Source: Rhodococcus sp. (in: high G+C Gram-positive bacteria) | GTDB taxonomy: Bacteria > Actinomycetota > Actinomycetes > Mycobacteriales > Mycobacteriaceae | Length of the DNA stretch: 32,366 bases | Direction: 5' to 3' | Assembly (NCBI GenBank): GCA_004211695.1 | Contig: SEEV01000029.1 | Coordinates: forward strand, 1 to 32,366 | In this document: piece after piece, positions 6,477-13,233 of the stretch | How the letters are laid out: each line of letters opens with the position of its first letter | How positions within the stretch are numbered: the stretch's first letter is position 1 | Notes under the pieces: generated by a model | Databases searched by the model: none | Seen by the model: the letters and a program-made list of their open reading frames with translations, nothing else | Told to the model about the DNA's origin: nothing | Position numbers and translations under genes: made by a program

Positions 6477-8544
6477 GTTCGGGTCGCTCCTGGTAGCACT
6501 TGAATTCCAGCGCCAGGCGGCCCCGCCCGTGCGTCATCGAGCGCAGGGCGACGGGGTAGTCGGTGATCTCGCTCGTCGGGACGGAGGCGATGACGGTGAC
6601 CTCGCCGTCGCCCGCCGGTTCGGTGCCCTCGATCTGGCCGCGCCGTCGTCCGAGATCGGCCATCACGTCACCCTGCAGCGCCGAAGGCACCGTGACCTCG
6701 ACGTGGTCGACGGGCTCGAGGACGAGAGTGCCGACCTTGTCGATGGCGGCGCGGAGGGCGAGTGCCCCCGCCATCCTGAAGCTGAAGTCGTCGGAGTCGA
6801 CTGAGTGGTGCTTGCCGTCGAGGACGGTGGCCCGCAGGTCGACGAGCGGAAACCCGTGCTGGCCTCCCCGTCCCATCGATTCGGCGATCCCCTTGCCGAC
6901 CGCCGGAATGAGCGATTTGGGAATCACACCACCACGGGTCTCGTCGACGAAGTCGTAGCCCTCGTCACGGGGGAGCGGCTCGAACCGGACTGTCGCCACC
7001 CCGAACTGGCCGTGCCCGCCGCTCTGCTTCTTGTGACGGCCCTCCGTCTCCACCGGACCGAGCAGCGTCTCGCGGTACGCGATCTTGACCGGTTCGGTCT
7101 GGAGCGTGATGCCGTACCGGCGCTTCAACCGGGTCAGCGCCACCTGCACGTGCACGTCGCCGGCACCCCGGACCACCGTCTGATGGGTTTCGCTGTCGCG
7201 GGACACTTCCAGCGTCGGGTCGTCGCTGACCAGTTCGGCCAGGGCGGTCGCGAGTTTGTCCTCGTCGCCCGCGCTTTCGGCGGCCACTGCGATCCCGTAC
7301 ACGGGACGTCGGTGCGCGATCGGCGGCACCGACAGCGACGAGCCGATCGGCGCGAGCGTGTCACCCGTCGCGACGTCGGTGAGTTTGATCGCCCCGACGA
7401 TGTCGCCCGCCTCCGCCGTGTCGATCGCGGTGTGCTTGCTGCCGAGGACGCGAAGGAGATTGTGCAGGCGCTCCTTCGCGCCGGTGCGCTGGTTCACGAG
7501 GACGTCGTCGGCGTGCACGGTGCCGGAGACGACCTTCATCAACGCCACTTGCCCGACGTATTCGTCGGTCTGCGTCTTGAAGACGTACGCGAGCGGATCG
7601 CCGGACGGATCGCACCGTACCTCGGCGACCCCGTTACCGTGCACCTTGGCGACCCCGTTACCGTGAACCTTGGCGACCCCGTCACCGCGCACCTCTATGC
7701 CCGGCACCTCCGACGGGGCCGGCGCGATCCGGCACACGAAGTCGAGCAACCGGTCGACGGCGATGGCATCGACGGCGGACCCGCACAGCACCGGCCACAG
7801 CGCGCCCGCGGCGAAACCGGCGCGGAGGGCGTGCTCGAGTTCGGCGACGGAGATGTCCTCCCCGTCGAGATACTTCGAGAGCAGGTCGTCCTCGATCTCG
7901 ACGACGTCCTCCACGAGGTGCTCGTGCTGTTCGTGCTCGCGGTCCGCGATGTCGGCGGGCAGTTCCGCGCTCGTGTTCGCAGACCCGCTGTCGTAGAGGA
8001 TGACGTGTTCGGTGAGCAGATCCGCGACCCCCGTGAACGCCGACGCCTCGCCGACCGGCAGGTCGACCGGCTCGACCCCGGACCCGAAATGGTCGCGGAT
8101 CCCGGACAGGACGACGTCGAACGAGGCCCGCTCCTTGTCCATCTTGTTCACGAACAGGATGCGCGGGATGGAACGCTCGCCGGCCGCCTGCCACAGCAAC
8201 TCGTCGTTCACCTGCAGACCGCTGACTCCGTCGATCACGAACACGGCGACGTCGGCGACGCGGAGTGCGGTCGTCGCGTCGCCGACGAAATCGGCGTAAC
8301 CCGGCGGGTCGAGGAGATTGATCCGGTAATCGCCCCACGAGAACGAGGCCAGGCCGAGCGCCAGCGACTGCGTGCGGTCGTGCTCTTCCGGCTGGGTGTC
8401 GAGCACGGTGTTGCCGCTCTCGACGCGGCCGGGCCGCGTGACGACACCGGCGCGGTACAGCATTGCCTCCGCGAGTGTCGTTTTCCCATTGCCCTGATGT
8501 CCCACCAGGGCGATATTGCGGATCAGATCGGTCTCGGTCGTCAC
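6469..8544 (-). CDS. fusA2: Elongation factor G-like protein (FusA2/EF-G2 type)
   Basis: An EF-G paralogue of 691 residues with all five domains. The G1 loop reads GHQGNGKTTL rather than the AHIDAGKT of canonical EF-G, G3 is DPPGYADFVG, and G4 is NKMDKE. These deviations match the actinobacterial FusA2/EF-G2 group, whose mycobacterial member is reported to bind nucleotide but not to support normal translocation. Between the G domain and domain II there are three tandem 8-residue repeats of the form VHGNGVAK, encoded by 24-bp repeats at 7621-7692. GTG 8544 is chosen because GGGGGAA lies just upstream; GTG 8559 and GTG 8556 are in frame. It is divergent from the SRPBCC gene. Confidence 0.92.
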   Translation of the reverse strand: MTTETDLIRNIALVGHQGNGKTTLAEAMLYRAGVVTRPGRVESGNTVLDTQPEEHDRTQSLALGLASFSWGDYRINLLDPPGYADFVGDATTALRVADVAVFVIDGVSGLQVNDELLWQAAGERSIPRILFVNKMDKERASFDVVLSGIRDHFGSGVEPVDLPVGEASAFTGVADLLTEHVILYDSGSANTSAELPADIADREHEQHEHLVEDVVEIEDDLLSKYLDGEDISVAELEHALRAGFAAGALWPVLCGSAVDAIAVDRLLDFVCRIAPAPSEVPGIEVRGDGVAKVHGNGVAKVHGNGVAEVRCDPSGDPLAYVFKTQTDEYVGQVALMKVVSGTVHADDVLVNQRTGAKERLHNLLRVLGSKHTAIDTAEAGDIVGAIKLTDVATGDTLAPIGSSLSVPPIAHRRPVYGIAVAAESAGDEDKLATALAELVSDDPTLEVSRDSETHQTVVRGAGDVHVQVALTRLKRRYGITLQTEPVKIAYRETLLGPVETEGRHKKQSGGHGQFGVATVRFEPLPRDEGYDFVDETRGGVIPKSLIPAVGKGIAESMGRGGQHGFPLVDLRATVLDGKHHSVDSDDFSFRMAGALALRAAIDKVGTLVLEPVDHVEVTVPSALQGDVMADLGRRRGQIEGTEPAGDGEVTVIASVPTSEITDYPVALRSMTHGRGRLALEFKCYQERPEPR
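7621..7692. repeat. Three 24-bp tandem repeats inside the fusA2-like gene
   Basis: Units are at 7621-7644, 7645-7668 and 7669-7692. Units 1 and 2 differ at three positions, and unit 3 differs at a few more. Being 24 bp they keep frame and add 8 residues each (VHGNGVAK type) at the junction of the G domain and domain II. This is a candidate in-frame variable-number repeat. Confidence 0.9.
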
Positions 8545-8660
8545 GGCTTCCCCCACCACAGCACTGTCGTATGGGTCGTCCCCGACGATACCGCGCGCGC
8601 GACCGGCGGTGAGGCGTTATCTTCTCTGCGCAGACCCCCGAGACCCGAATGGAGACCGAC

Positions 8661-9128
8661 ATGGCAGCGGACGAGTTCCTCGTCGAACGTTCCACCGTCA
8701 TCGATGCGAGCCCCGAGGTCGTTCAGCCATTGCTCGACAACTTCCGGCAGTGGCAGTCGTGGTCGCCGTGGGAAGGCGTCGATCCGAACCTGAAGCGCAC
8801 GTACACCGGCCCGGAGTCGGGTGTCGGCGCCGCCTACGCCTGGGAGGGCAACCGCAAGGCGGGCGCGGGATCGATGGTGATCACCGAGTCGGTGCCGGGC
8901 TCGAAGGTCGTGCTGGACCTGAAGTTCCTCAAACCGTTCAAGGCGGACAACGTCACGACCTTCCTCCTCGAGCCGAACAGCGCCGGGACCACCGTCCGCT
9001 GGCAGATGACCGGTAAGACCAACCGGTTCTTCAAGATCCTCGGCGCAGTGTTTCCGATGGACAAGATGGTGGGCAAGGACTTCGAGAAGGGACTCGCGCA
9101 GCTGAAGGCGAAGGCCGAGGAGCGTTAG
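8661..9128 (+). CDS. SRPBCC (START/polyketide-cyclase-like) protein
   Basis: A 155-residue lipid- or hydrophobe-binding-fold protein. FLVERSTVIDASPEVVQPLLDNFRQWQSWSPWE and the closing helix MVGKDFEKGLAQLKAKAEE are typical of the SRPBCC superfamily. The GTTVRWQMTG strand and the W-x-x-W-x-P-W block match the polyketide_cyc2 subgroup. ATG 8661 is chosen because GGAG (8651-8654) lies six bases upstream; ATG 8649 would add four residues and lacks a site. A -10-like TTATCT is at 8617-8622. Its TAG stop shares bases with the TAA stop of the convergent PhoD-like gene (TTAG, 9125-9128). The ligand is unknown. Confidence 0.88.
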   Translation: MAADEFLVERSTVIDASPEVVQPLLDNFRQWQSWSPWEGVDPNLKRTYTGPESGVGAAYAWEGNRKAGAGSMVITESVPGSKVVLDLKFLKPFKADNVTTFLLEPNSAGTTVRWQMTGKTNRFFKILGAVFPMDKMVGKDFEKGLAQLKAKAEER

Positions 9129-10780
9129 CGGTCCTGCCCGGTCGCCAACTCGAGATCGGTCATGGTCCTGAATCGCGGTGTGCCGTCGCCGCCGTCGGTG
9201 GCCTGTTCCATCACGAGGCGTGCACCCCGCCCCTTCAGGTGGAGGGTCGCCACCTGATCGCCGAAGAACGGTCCGGCGAGCTTGGACCAGTCGATCGGGA
9301 CCGGCGGCACCCGCGACACCCGGCCGAGGATGAAACGCACCGTCCGCTCGGTGGCGCGACGCCACGAGATCCGGAAGGCCACTTTCATCGCGGCCGGAAC
9401 GTAGTTGTGCAGGGGAGAGCACGTCAGCTGATAGACGAGTGACTGCACCGGCTCGGAGTAGTGCGCCTGCGCGGCGTACGCGTGGTGGACGTCGCCGGAC
9501 AGCACCGAGATGGTGGAGGGCGCCCGCCCGCCGGGGCCGGATTTGCGTCCACGGCCGACCTCCGCGAAGAGGCGGGTGAGGCGGTCGAACGAGTCGCGAA
9601 ACGCCGCCCAGTGCTCCAGGTCTGCCCCCCGCCGGATCTTCTCGGCCCAGGCCGCCACGCGTGGGCCGCGGGATCCGCCGGCGAGGCGTTCGTCCCAGGA
9701 CTCCAGGTCGTGAAGGGCGCGAGGCAGCAACCACGGCAGGGACGTTCCGACGAGCAGATGGTCGTAGTCGCCCTCGGTCTGACGCTCGATCCACGACAAT
9801 TCGGGGTCGGACACCATCGCACGGCGACCGCCGGCGAGGACCCGACCGCACCGCGAGTCGATGACGAGGAGCCTCGCGACCCCGAGGTCCCGGCGATACG
9901 ACCATTGCGCGCCCTTGGCCCCGTCCGCTTCCTCGTCGGCGGCGGACGCGAACTCGCGGAGCATCGGCTCGACATCGCCGCCGTGCTTCCGAACCCGTTG
10001 ATACAGTTTGTTTTCGGCCAGGTCGCTCGGCGCCAGATTCCCGAGGTGCTGATAGACCCAGTACGAGGACAGTGCGCCGACGATGCGCTCCTCCCACCAC
10101 GAGGTGGCCTCGAGTTCGTCGCGCCAGGATTCGGAGGTGTTCCAGTCGTCCCGCACGTCGTGGTCGTCGAAGATCATCGACGTGGGCACCGTGGACATCA
10201 ACCAGCGCACCTGAGGGTCCGACCACGACTCGGCGTAGAGCCAGGTGTACTCCTCGAAATTACGCACCTGCGGTCCCGGTGGCTCCTTCACGTCGTGGAT
10301 CTCGGCGACGCGGGCCTCCGTCTCCGGGGAGAGTTCGTCGGCGTACACCTGATCGCCGAGCAGCAGCAGGGCGTCCGGCCACTGCTCGGGCGGCTGTTCG
10401 GCCATCCGCACCGCGTACGCGTCCAGGGCGTCGGCGCCGAGATGCCGGTTGTCCTCCGTCGTGGACATCGTCGCGAACCGGCACGACCCGAACACCAGCA
10501 CGAGCGTGTCCTCGTCCTCGTCGAGAGTGCGGATCCGGGACGGAACGGCATTCGGCAACGGCCACACTGGGCGGCCGTCGAGGGTCACCTCGTACGGAGT
10601 GCTCGATCCGGGCTCGAGACCGTCCACCACGACGAGGGCATAGTGGTGGCCCGACACGTTCCACGTACGTTCCTCGTGGCCGAGAACCCTGACGGTGCAC
10701 GCCTCGGACGTCTCGACCCACAGCGTCGCATCGCGCGTGCCGACATGTCTCAGCAGCGGCCCCAGAATCAGCTCCGCCAC
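9125..10780 (-). CDS. PhoD-like metallophosphatase
   Basis: A 551-residue PhoD/metallophosphatase-superfamily protein. FGSCRF (about residues 97-102), LLGDQVYADE (about 141-150), DDHDVRDDWN (about 205-214), VIDSR and SGDVHHAYAAQ provide the expected Asp, Asn and His metal ligands. The N-terminal 80 residues form a fibronectin-like PhoD_N region. There is no Tat or Sec signal, unlike classical secreted PhoD, so a cytoplasmic phosphodiesterase or phosphatase is more likely. The start is GTG 10780. It converges on the SRPBCC gene with overlapping stop codons. The physiological substrate cannot be inferred. Confidence 0.9.
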   Translation of the reverse strand: MAELILGPLLRHVGTRDATLWVETSEACTVRVLGHEERTWNVSGHHYALVVVDGLEPGSSTPYEVTLDGRPVWPLPNAVPSRIRTLDEDEDTLVLVFGSCRFATMSTTEDNRHLGADALDAYAVRMAEQPPEQWPDALLLLGDQVYADELSPETEARVAEIHDVKEPPGPQVRNFEEYTWLYAESWSDPQVRWLMSTVPTSMIFDDHDVRDDWNTSESWRDELEATSWWEERIVGALSSYWVYQHLGNLAPSDLAENKLYQRVRKHGGDVEPMLREFASAADEEADGAKGAQWSYRRDLGVARLLVIDSRCGRVLAGGRRAMVSDPELSWIERQTEGDYDHLLVGTSLPWLLPRALHDLESWDERLAGGSRGPRVAAWAEKIRRGADLEHWAAFRDSFDRLTRLFAEVGRGRKSGPGGRAPSTISVLSGDVHHAYAAQAHYSEPVQSLVYQLTCSPLHNYVPAAMKVAFRISWRRATERTVRFILGRVSRVPPVPIDWSKLAGPFFGDQVATLHLKGRGARLVMEQATDGGDGTPRFRTMTDLELATGQDR

Positions 10781-10897
10781 GACGTCACCCTGCCGGAATA
10801 TTCACGCGTGACAGATACATACGATCAGCCTACGGATACCCGCTCGAGGGCGAGGAGGCTTCTGCGCGAGGAATGACAATCAAATCTGCGACCTGGG

Positions 10898-10903
10898 TAT
10901 CGT
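10898..10903 (+). promoter_or_regulatory. -10 box, probable leaderless promoter
   Basis: TATCGT (form TANNNT) ends seven bases before the ATG at 10911. This is the spacing expected when transcription starts at the A of the start codon. Confidence 0.5.
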
Positions 10904-10910
10904 GATCGGC

Positions 10911-11114
10911 ATGGCGCTGATATTGCGACTCACGGACGAGCAGGAGTGTGCGCTCACGCTCCTCGCCGAGGCGCAGGGTGTCGGCAAGCGCGAGGCTGCG
11001 GTCCGCGCGATCATCGAAGCTGCGGCACCGCATATCCATGATGAACGCGTGCGAGCGCTCGCACGGCACGGCCGCGACCGGTATGCAACCTTGCTGGACC
11101 GCCTTGCGAGGTGA
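10911..11114 (+). CDS. Ribbon-helix-helix (CopG-type) antitoxin-like protein
   Basis: A 67-residue protein with a ribbon-helix-helix DNA-binding fold: the N-terminal strand MALILRLTDEQ, helix ECALTLLAEAQG, turn VGKREA and helix AVRAIIEAAA. The C-terminal tail HDERVRALARHGRDRYATLLDRLAR resembles the toxin-binding tail of CopG-type antitoxins paired with Doc (Fic-fold) toxins. ATG 10911 is preferred over GTG 10902 because of the -10 box seven bases upstream. No complete toxin gene follows, only a 35-codon ORF that starts in a GTGA overlap (11111). It is therefore a solitary or degenerate antitoxin, or a stand-alone regulator. Confidence 0.8.
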   Translation: MALILRLTDEQECALTLLAEAQGVGKREAAVRAIIEAAAPHIHDERVRALARHGRDRYATLLDRLAR

Positions 11115-11218
11115 CGGCGTGCTTGACGGTGTCCGAGTGCCCTCGCTCCCGAAGATGCTTGTCGGACAGTATGTGTCGGCGGGTGTCGGTAGTCTCCCGC
11201 GCATGGCTGAACCAGTGA
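11111..11218 (+). pseudogene. Possible remnant of a Doc-type toxin start
   Basis: A GTG overlapping the stop of the ribbon-helix-helix gene (GTGA) opens a 35-codon frame beginning with VTACLTVSE. Position and first residues resemble the start of Doc toxins that follow such antitoxins. After about nine codons the frame is Arg/Cys/Ser-rich and shows no Doc motif. It runs 16 bases into the DUF4287 gene. It may be a deletion scar or simply chance. Confidence 0.22.
11190..11195 (+). promoter_or_regulatory. -10 box, probable leaderless promoter
   Basis: TAGTCT ends seven bases before the ATG at 11203, in the same arrangement as for the upstream antitoxin-like gene. Confidence 0.5.
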
Positions 11219-11415
11219 AGGGTCCCGCGTCCTATTTCCCGTCGATCGAGGAGAAGTACGGTCGGCCGATCAGTGAGTGGCAGACGCTCATCCGTTCGTC
11301 CGAGTTGACCAAGCACATGGAGTTGGTGAGCTGGCTGAAGTCGGAGCACGGCCTCGGCCACGGTCATGCCAACGCGCTGGTGGCGCACACGCTGAAGGAA
11401 GACTCCGCCGGCTGA
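11203..11415 (+). CDS. DUF4287-domain protein
   Basis: A 70-residue protein matching the DUF4287 family: GPASYFPSIEEKYGRPISEW, then HMELVSWLKSEHGLGHGHANALVAHTLKED. The His/Gly-rich HGLGHGHANALV block is characteristic. The function of the family is unknown; in other proteins the domain is found alone or next to DUF5655-type domains. The start is ATG 11203, probably leaderless (TAGTCT seven bases upstream). It ends nine bases from the stop of the convergent dehydrogenase gene. Confidence 0.87.
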   Translation: MAEPVKGPASYFPSIEEKYGRPISEWQTLIRSSELTKHMELVSWLKSEHGLGHGHANALVAHTLKEDSAG

Positions 11416-11421
11416 CGGCGG
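11405..11421. terminator. Short GC hairpin over the DUF4287 stop
   Basis: CCGCCG (11405-11410) and CGGCGG (11416-11421) pair around a GCTGA loop containing the stop codon. It has no U-tract. It may help separate two convergent genes. Confidence 0.3.
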
Positions 11422-11424
11422 GCG

Positions 11425-12369
11425 TCACCGGATGCCGCCCATCGGTCGGGGAGTCGTCTCGGCAAGCGTGGTTCCGGTGAGTGTCTCGGCGACGGTCCAG
11501 AGTGATGCCGCCAGATCGACCCCGCGTGACGTGCGGGGCGGTTCGACCTTCTTCGTGGGTCCGACGAGTCCGAGCTTTCCGCCCGGTCCGTAGTACCCGC
11601 CCTGCACGGCGTCGGGGCTCGCGGCCGCGAACAGCAGGGGCTCCGCGCCCTGCGTCACGTCCTGGGAGGGGAGCAGGGTGCGATCGCCCAGAAGACGGCG
11701 GCGTGGCTTCTCGCGACCGAGGTTGGCGCCGGACGTCTGCAGGTTGGTGCGGGTGTAGCCGGGGTGCGCGTAGGTGCTGAGCAGATTCCATCCCTGCTCG
11801 GTGGCGACGGTGGCGAGGTGCTGCGCCATCAGCATGTCCGCGAGTTTCGACTGCGCGTAGGCCCGGAAGGGGCTGTAGTTCCCGGTCGACTGCAGGTCCT
11901 TGAAGTTGATGCGCCCGAAATTGGCGGTGCCGCTCGACATGGTGGCGACACGGGGAGCGTCGGCGTTCAGCAGCACCGGCAGAAGAAGGTTGGTCAGTGC
12001 GAACGGTCCGAGGAAGTTGCTTCCGAATTGCAACTCGAATCCGTCGGCCGTCTCGAACCGCTTCGGGGGTGCCATCACGCCGGCGTTGTTGATCAGGGTG
12101 TCGATCGGCCGCCCATCCGCAATGAGGCCGTCGACGAAGGAGTGGATCGAGGACAGGTCGGCGAGGTCGACGCGCCGGACCTCGAGTTCGGCGCCGGGCA
12201 CCTCCCGCAGGATCTCGGTGCGCGCCGCCTCGCCCTTCTCGGGGGTACGGACGGCCATCACGACGTGTGCGCCTGCCGCGGCGAGGCGTTTCGTCGCTTC
12301 CTTGCCGGTTCCGCTGTTGGCGCCGGTGACGACGACACTGCGGCCGGACTGGTCGGGAACTTTGTACAT
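11425..12369 (-). CDS. Short-chain dehydrogenase/reductase
   Basis: A 314-residue classical SDR of the retinol-dehydrogenase/protochlorophyllide-reductase-like branch. The Rossmann motif TGANSGTG is at residues 15-22, NNAG at 94-97, a catalytic Ser is in [10 protein letters not shown] and the YAQSK catalytic pair is Tyr 171/Lys 175. An Arg in [10 protein letters not shown] after the second strand suggests NADP(H) preference. No signal peptide. It is divergent from a TetR regulator, and its start region carries two mirrored TetR-type operators, so it is probably the regulator's main target and may modify or respond to its ligand (inference). Confidence 0.9.
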   Translation of the reverse strand: MYKVPDQSGRSVVVTGANSGTGKEATKRLAAAGAHVVMAVRTPEKGEAARTEILREVPGAELEVRRVDLADLSSIHSFVDGLIADGRPIDTLINNAGVMAPPKRFETADGFELQFGSNFLGPFALTNLLLPVLLNADAPRVATMSSGTANFGRINFKDLQSTGNYSPFRAYAQSKLADMLMAQHLATVATEQGWNLLSTYAHPGYTRTNLQTSGANLGREKPRRRLLGDRTLLPSQDVTQGAEPLLFAAASPDAVQGGYYGPGGKLGLVGPTKKVEPPRTSRGVDLAASLWTVAETLTGTTLAETTPRPMGGIR

Positions 12370-12389
12370 TGTCGGCTCCTGCGAGTAGT

Positions 12390-12408
12390 AATAGACCGGT
12401 GGTCTGTT
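12390..12408. promoter_or_regulatory. TetR-type operator 1
   Basis: AATAGACC-GGT-GGTCTGTT is a 19-bp imperfect palindrome (one mismatch between arms), 21 bp upstream of the SDR start. It is nearly the reverse complement of operator 2. Confidence 0.75.
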
Positions 12409-12422
12409 CCACTTCCGAGGTT

Positions 12423-12441
12423 AACAGACCGACGGTCTATT
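12423..12441. promoter_or_regulatory. TetR-type operator 2
   Basis: AACAGACC-GAC-GGTCTATT is a 19-bp palindrome, 33 bp centre to centre from operator 1 (about three helical turns) and 23 bp before the tetR-type start. Two dimers could bind on one DNA face. Confidence 0.75.
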
Positions 12442-12464
12442 GCAAGGGTGAGGAGAGAACTCGC

Positions 12465-13157
12465 ATGTCAGAGGCACCGAAGGCGTTTCGACGCGCGCAC
12501 AGCGACGAACAACGCGCGCAGCGACGGGAAGCCATCCTCGACGTCGCACGCGCCATGCTCGACGAGATGCGCGTCGCCTCGCTCAGCCTCAACGAGCTGT
12601 CCCGCCGGGTCGGGCTGGCGAAGTCCAACGTGCTGCGCTACTTCGAATCGCGAGAGGCCGTGCTGCTGGAACTGCTCGACCGTGAGACACGGGAGTGGCT
12701 CGGCGACCTGGAGGCGGCGCTCGGGAACCCACCGGCCGACACTGCGGCGGGCCCGGAACTGGTTGCCGCCACGATCGCGACGACCGTCGCCGCGCGTCCC
12801 GCGTTCTGCGATCTCTGCGGTTCTGCCGCCGGGGTGCTCGAACACAACGTCTCCGCCGACGTCGCGGCGGACTACAAACACGCGGCGATCGCGAACAGTG
12901 TGCGGTTGGCGGAACTCGTCGGACCCTTCGTCGGCGGACTGTCCGCGTCGGGCGCGCCGCTGTTCGTCGGGATGGTGAACGTCCTCGTCGGCGGGGTGTG
13001 GGCGGCGTCGCAACCCTCGCCCGGAATGGCGGCGGCCTACGCCGCCGACCCGGAACTGGCCGCGATGAGACTGAACTTCGAGACCGCGGTCCGGGAGATG
13101 ATCGCGACCGTTCTCGCCGGCCTCGCGCACCGGGATCCGGACCTGTCGCCGCAATGA
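12465..13157 (+). CDS. TetR-family transcriptional regulator
   Basis: A 230-residue TetR-type repressor. The DNA-binding domain is QRREAILDVARAMLDEM, then SLNELSRRVGLAKSNVLRYFESREAVLLELLDRE, with a recognition helix near residues 45-55. The C-terminal part contains a CDLCG pair (about residues 112-116) in the ligand domain. ATG 12465 is preceded by AGGAGAG at suitable spacing. It is divergent from the SDR gene and likely represses both itself and the SDR through the two 19-bp operators. The inducer is unknown. Confidence 0.92.
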   Translation: MSEAPKAFRRAHSDEQRAQRREAILDVARAMLDEMRVASLSLNELSRRVGLAKSNVLRYFESREAVLLELLDRETREWLGDLEAALGNPPADTAAGPELVAATIATTVAARPAFCDLCGSAAGVLEHNVSADVAADYKHAAIANSVRLAELVGPFVGGLSASGAPLFVGMVNVLVGGVWAASQPSPGMAAAYAADPELAAMRLNFETAVREMIATVLAGLAHRDPDLSPQ

Positions 13158-13179
13158 ATCCGGTCTGTGGCCGCGGGCT

Positions 13180-13185
13180 ATCATT
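13180..13185 (+). promoter_or_regulatory. Possible -10 box of the htpG operon
   Basis: TATCAT lies about 48 bases before the htpG ATG in the 76-bp gap after the tetR-type gene. No convincing -35 and no HspR- or CIRCE-like inverted repeat is seen. Confidence 0.3.
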
Positions 13186-13233
13186 CCGACGACGAATCTG
13201 GTGTCGAGGGTTCTGCTGTCGAAGGGAATCGAA

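Noticed and set aside
7621-7692. Tandem repeats considered as a CRISPR array
   Set aside because: Units are contiguous without spacers and lie in frame inside a coding sequence.
8592-8602. Alternating CG run as a possible Z-DNA element
   Set aside because: Too short and expected in DNA of this composition.
6805-8793. 662-codon open frame antisense to the EF-G paralogue
   Set aside because: It mirrors the coding frame of a recognisable gene; its translation is His/Arg/Asp-rich without domains, as expected from GC-rich antisense frames.
8541-10226. 561-codon minus-strand frame over the SRPBCC and PhoD genes
   Set aside because: Arg/Gly-rich shadow crossing two clear genes; no ribosome-binding site or domain.
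13158-13233. Possible HspR or HrcA heat-shock operator before htpG
   Set aside because: No HAIR- or CIRCE-like inverted repeat could be found.
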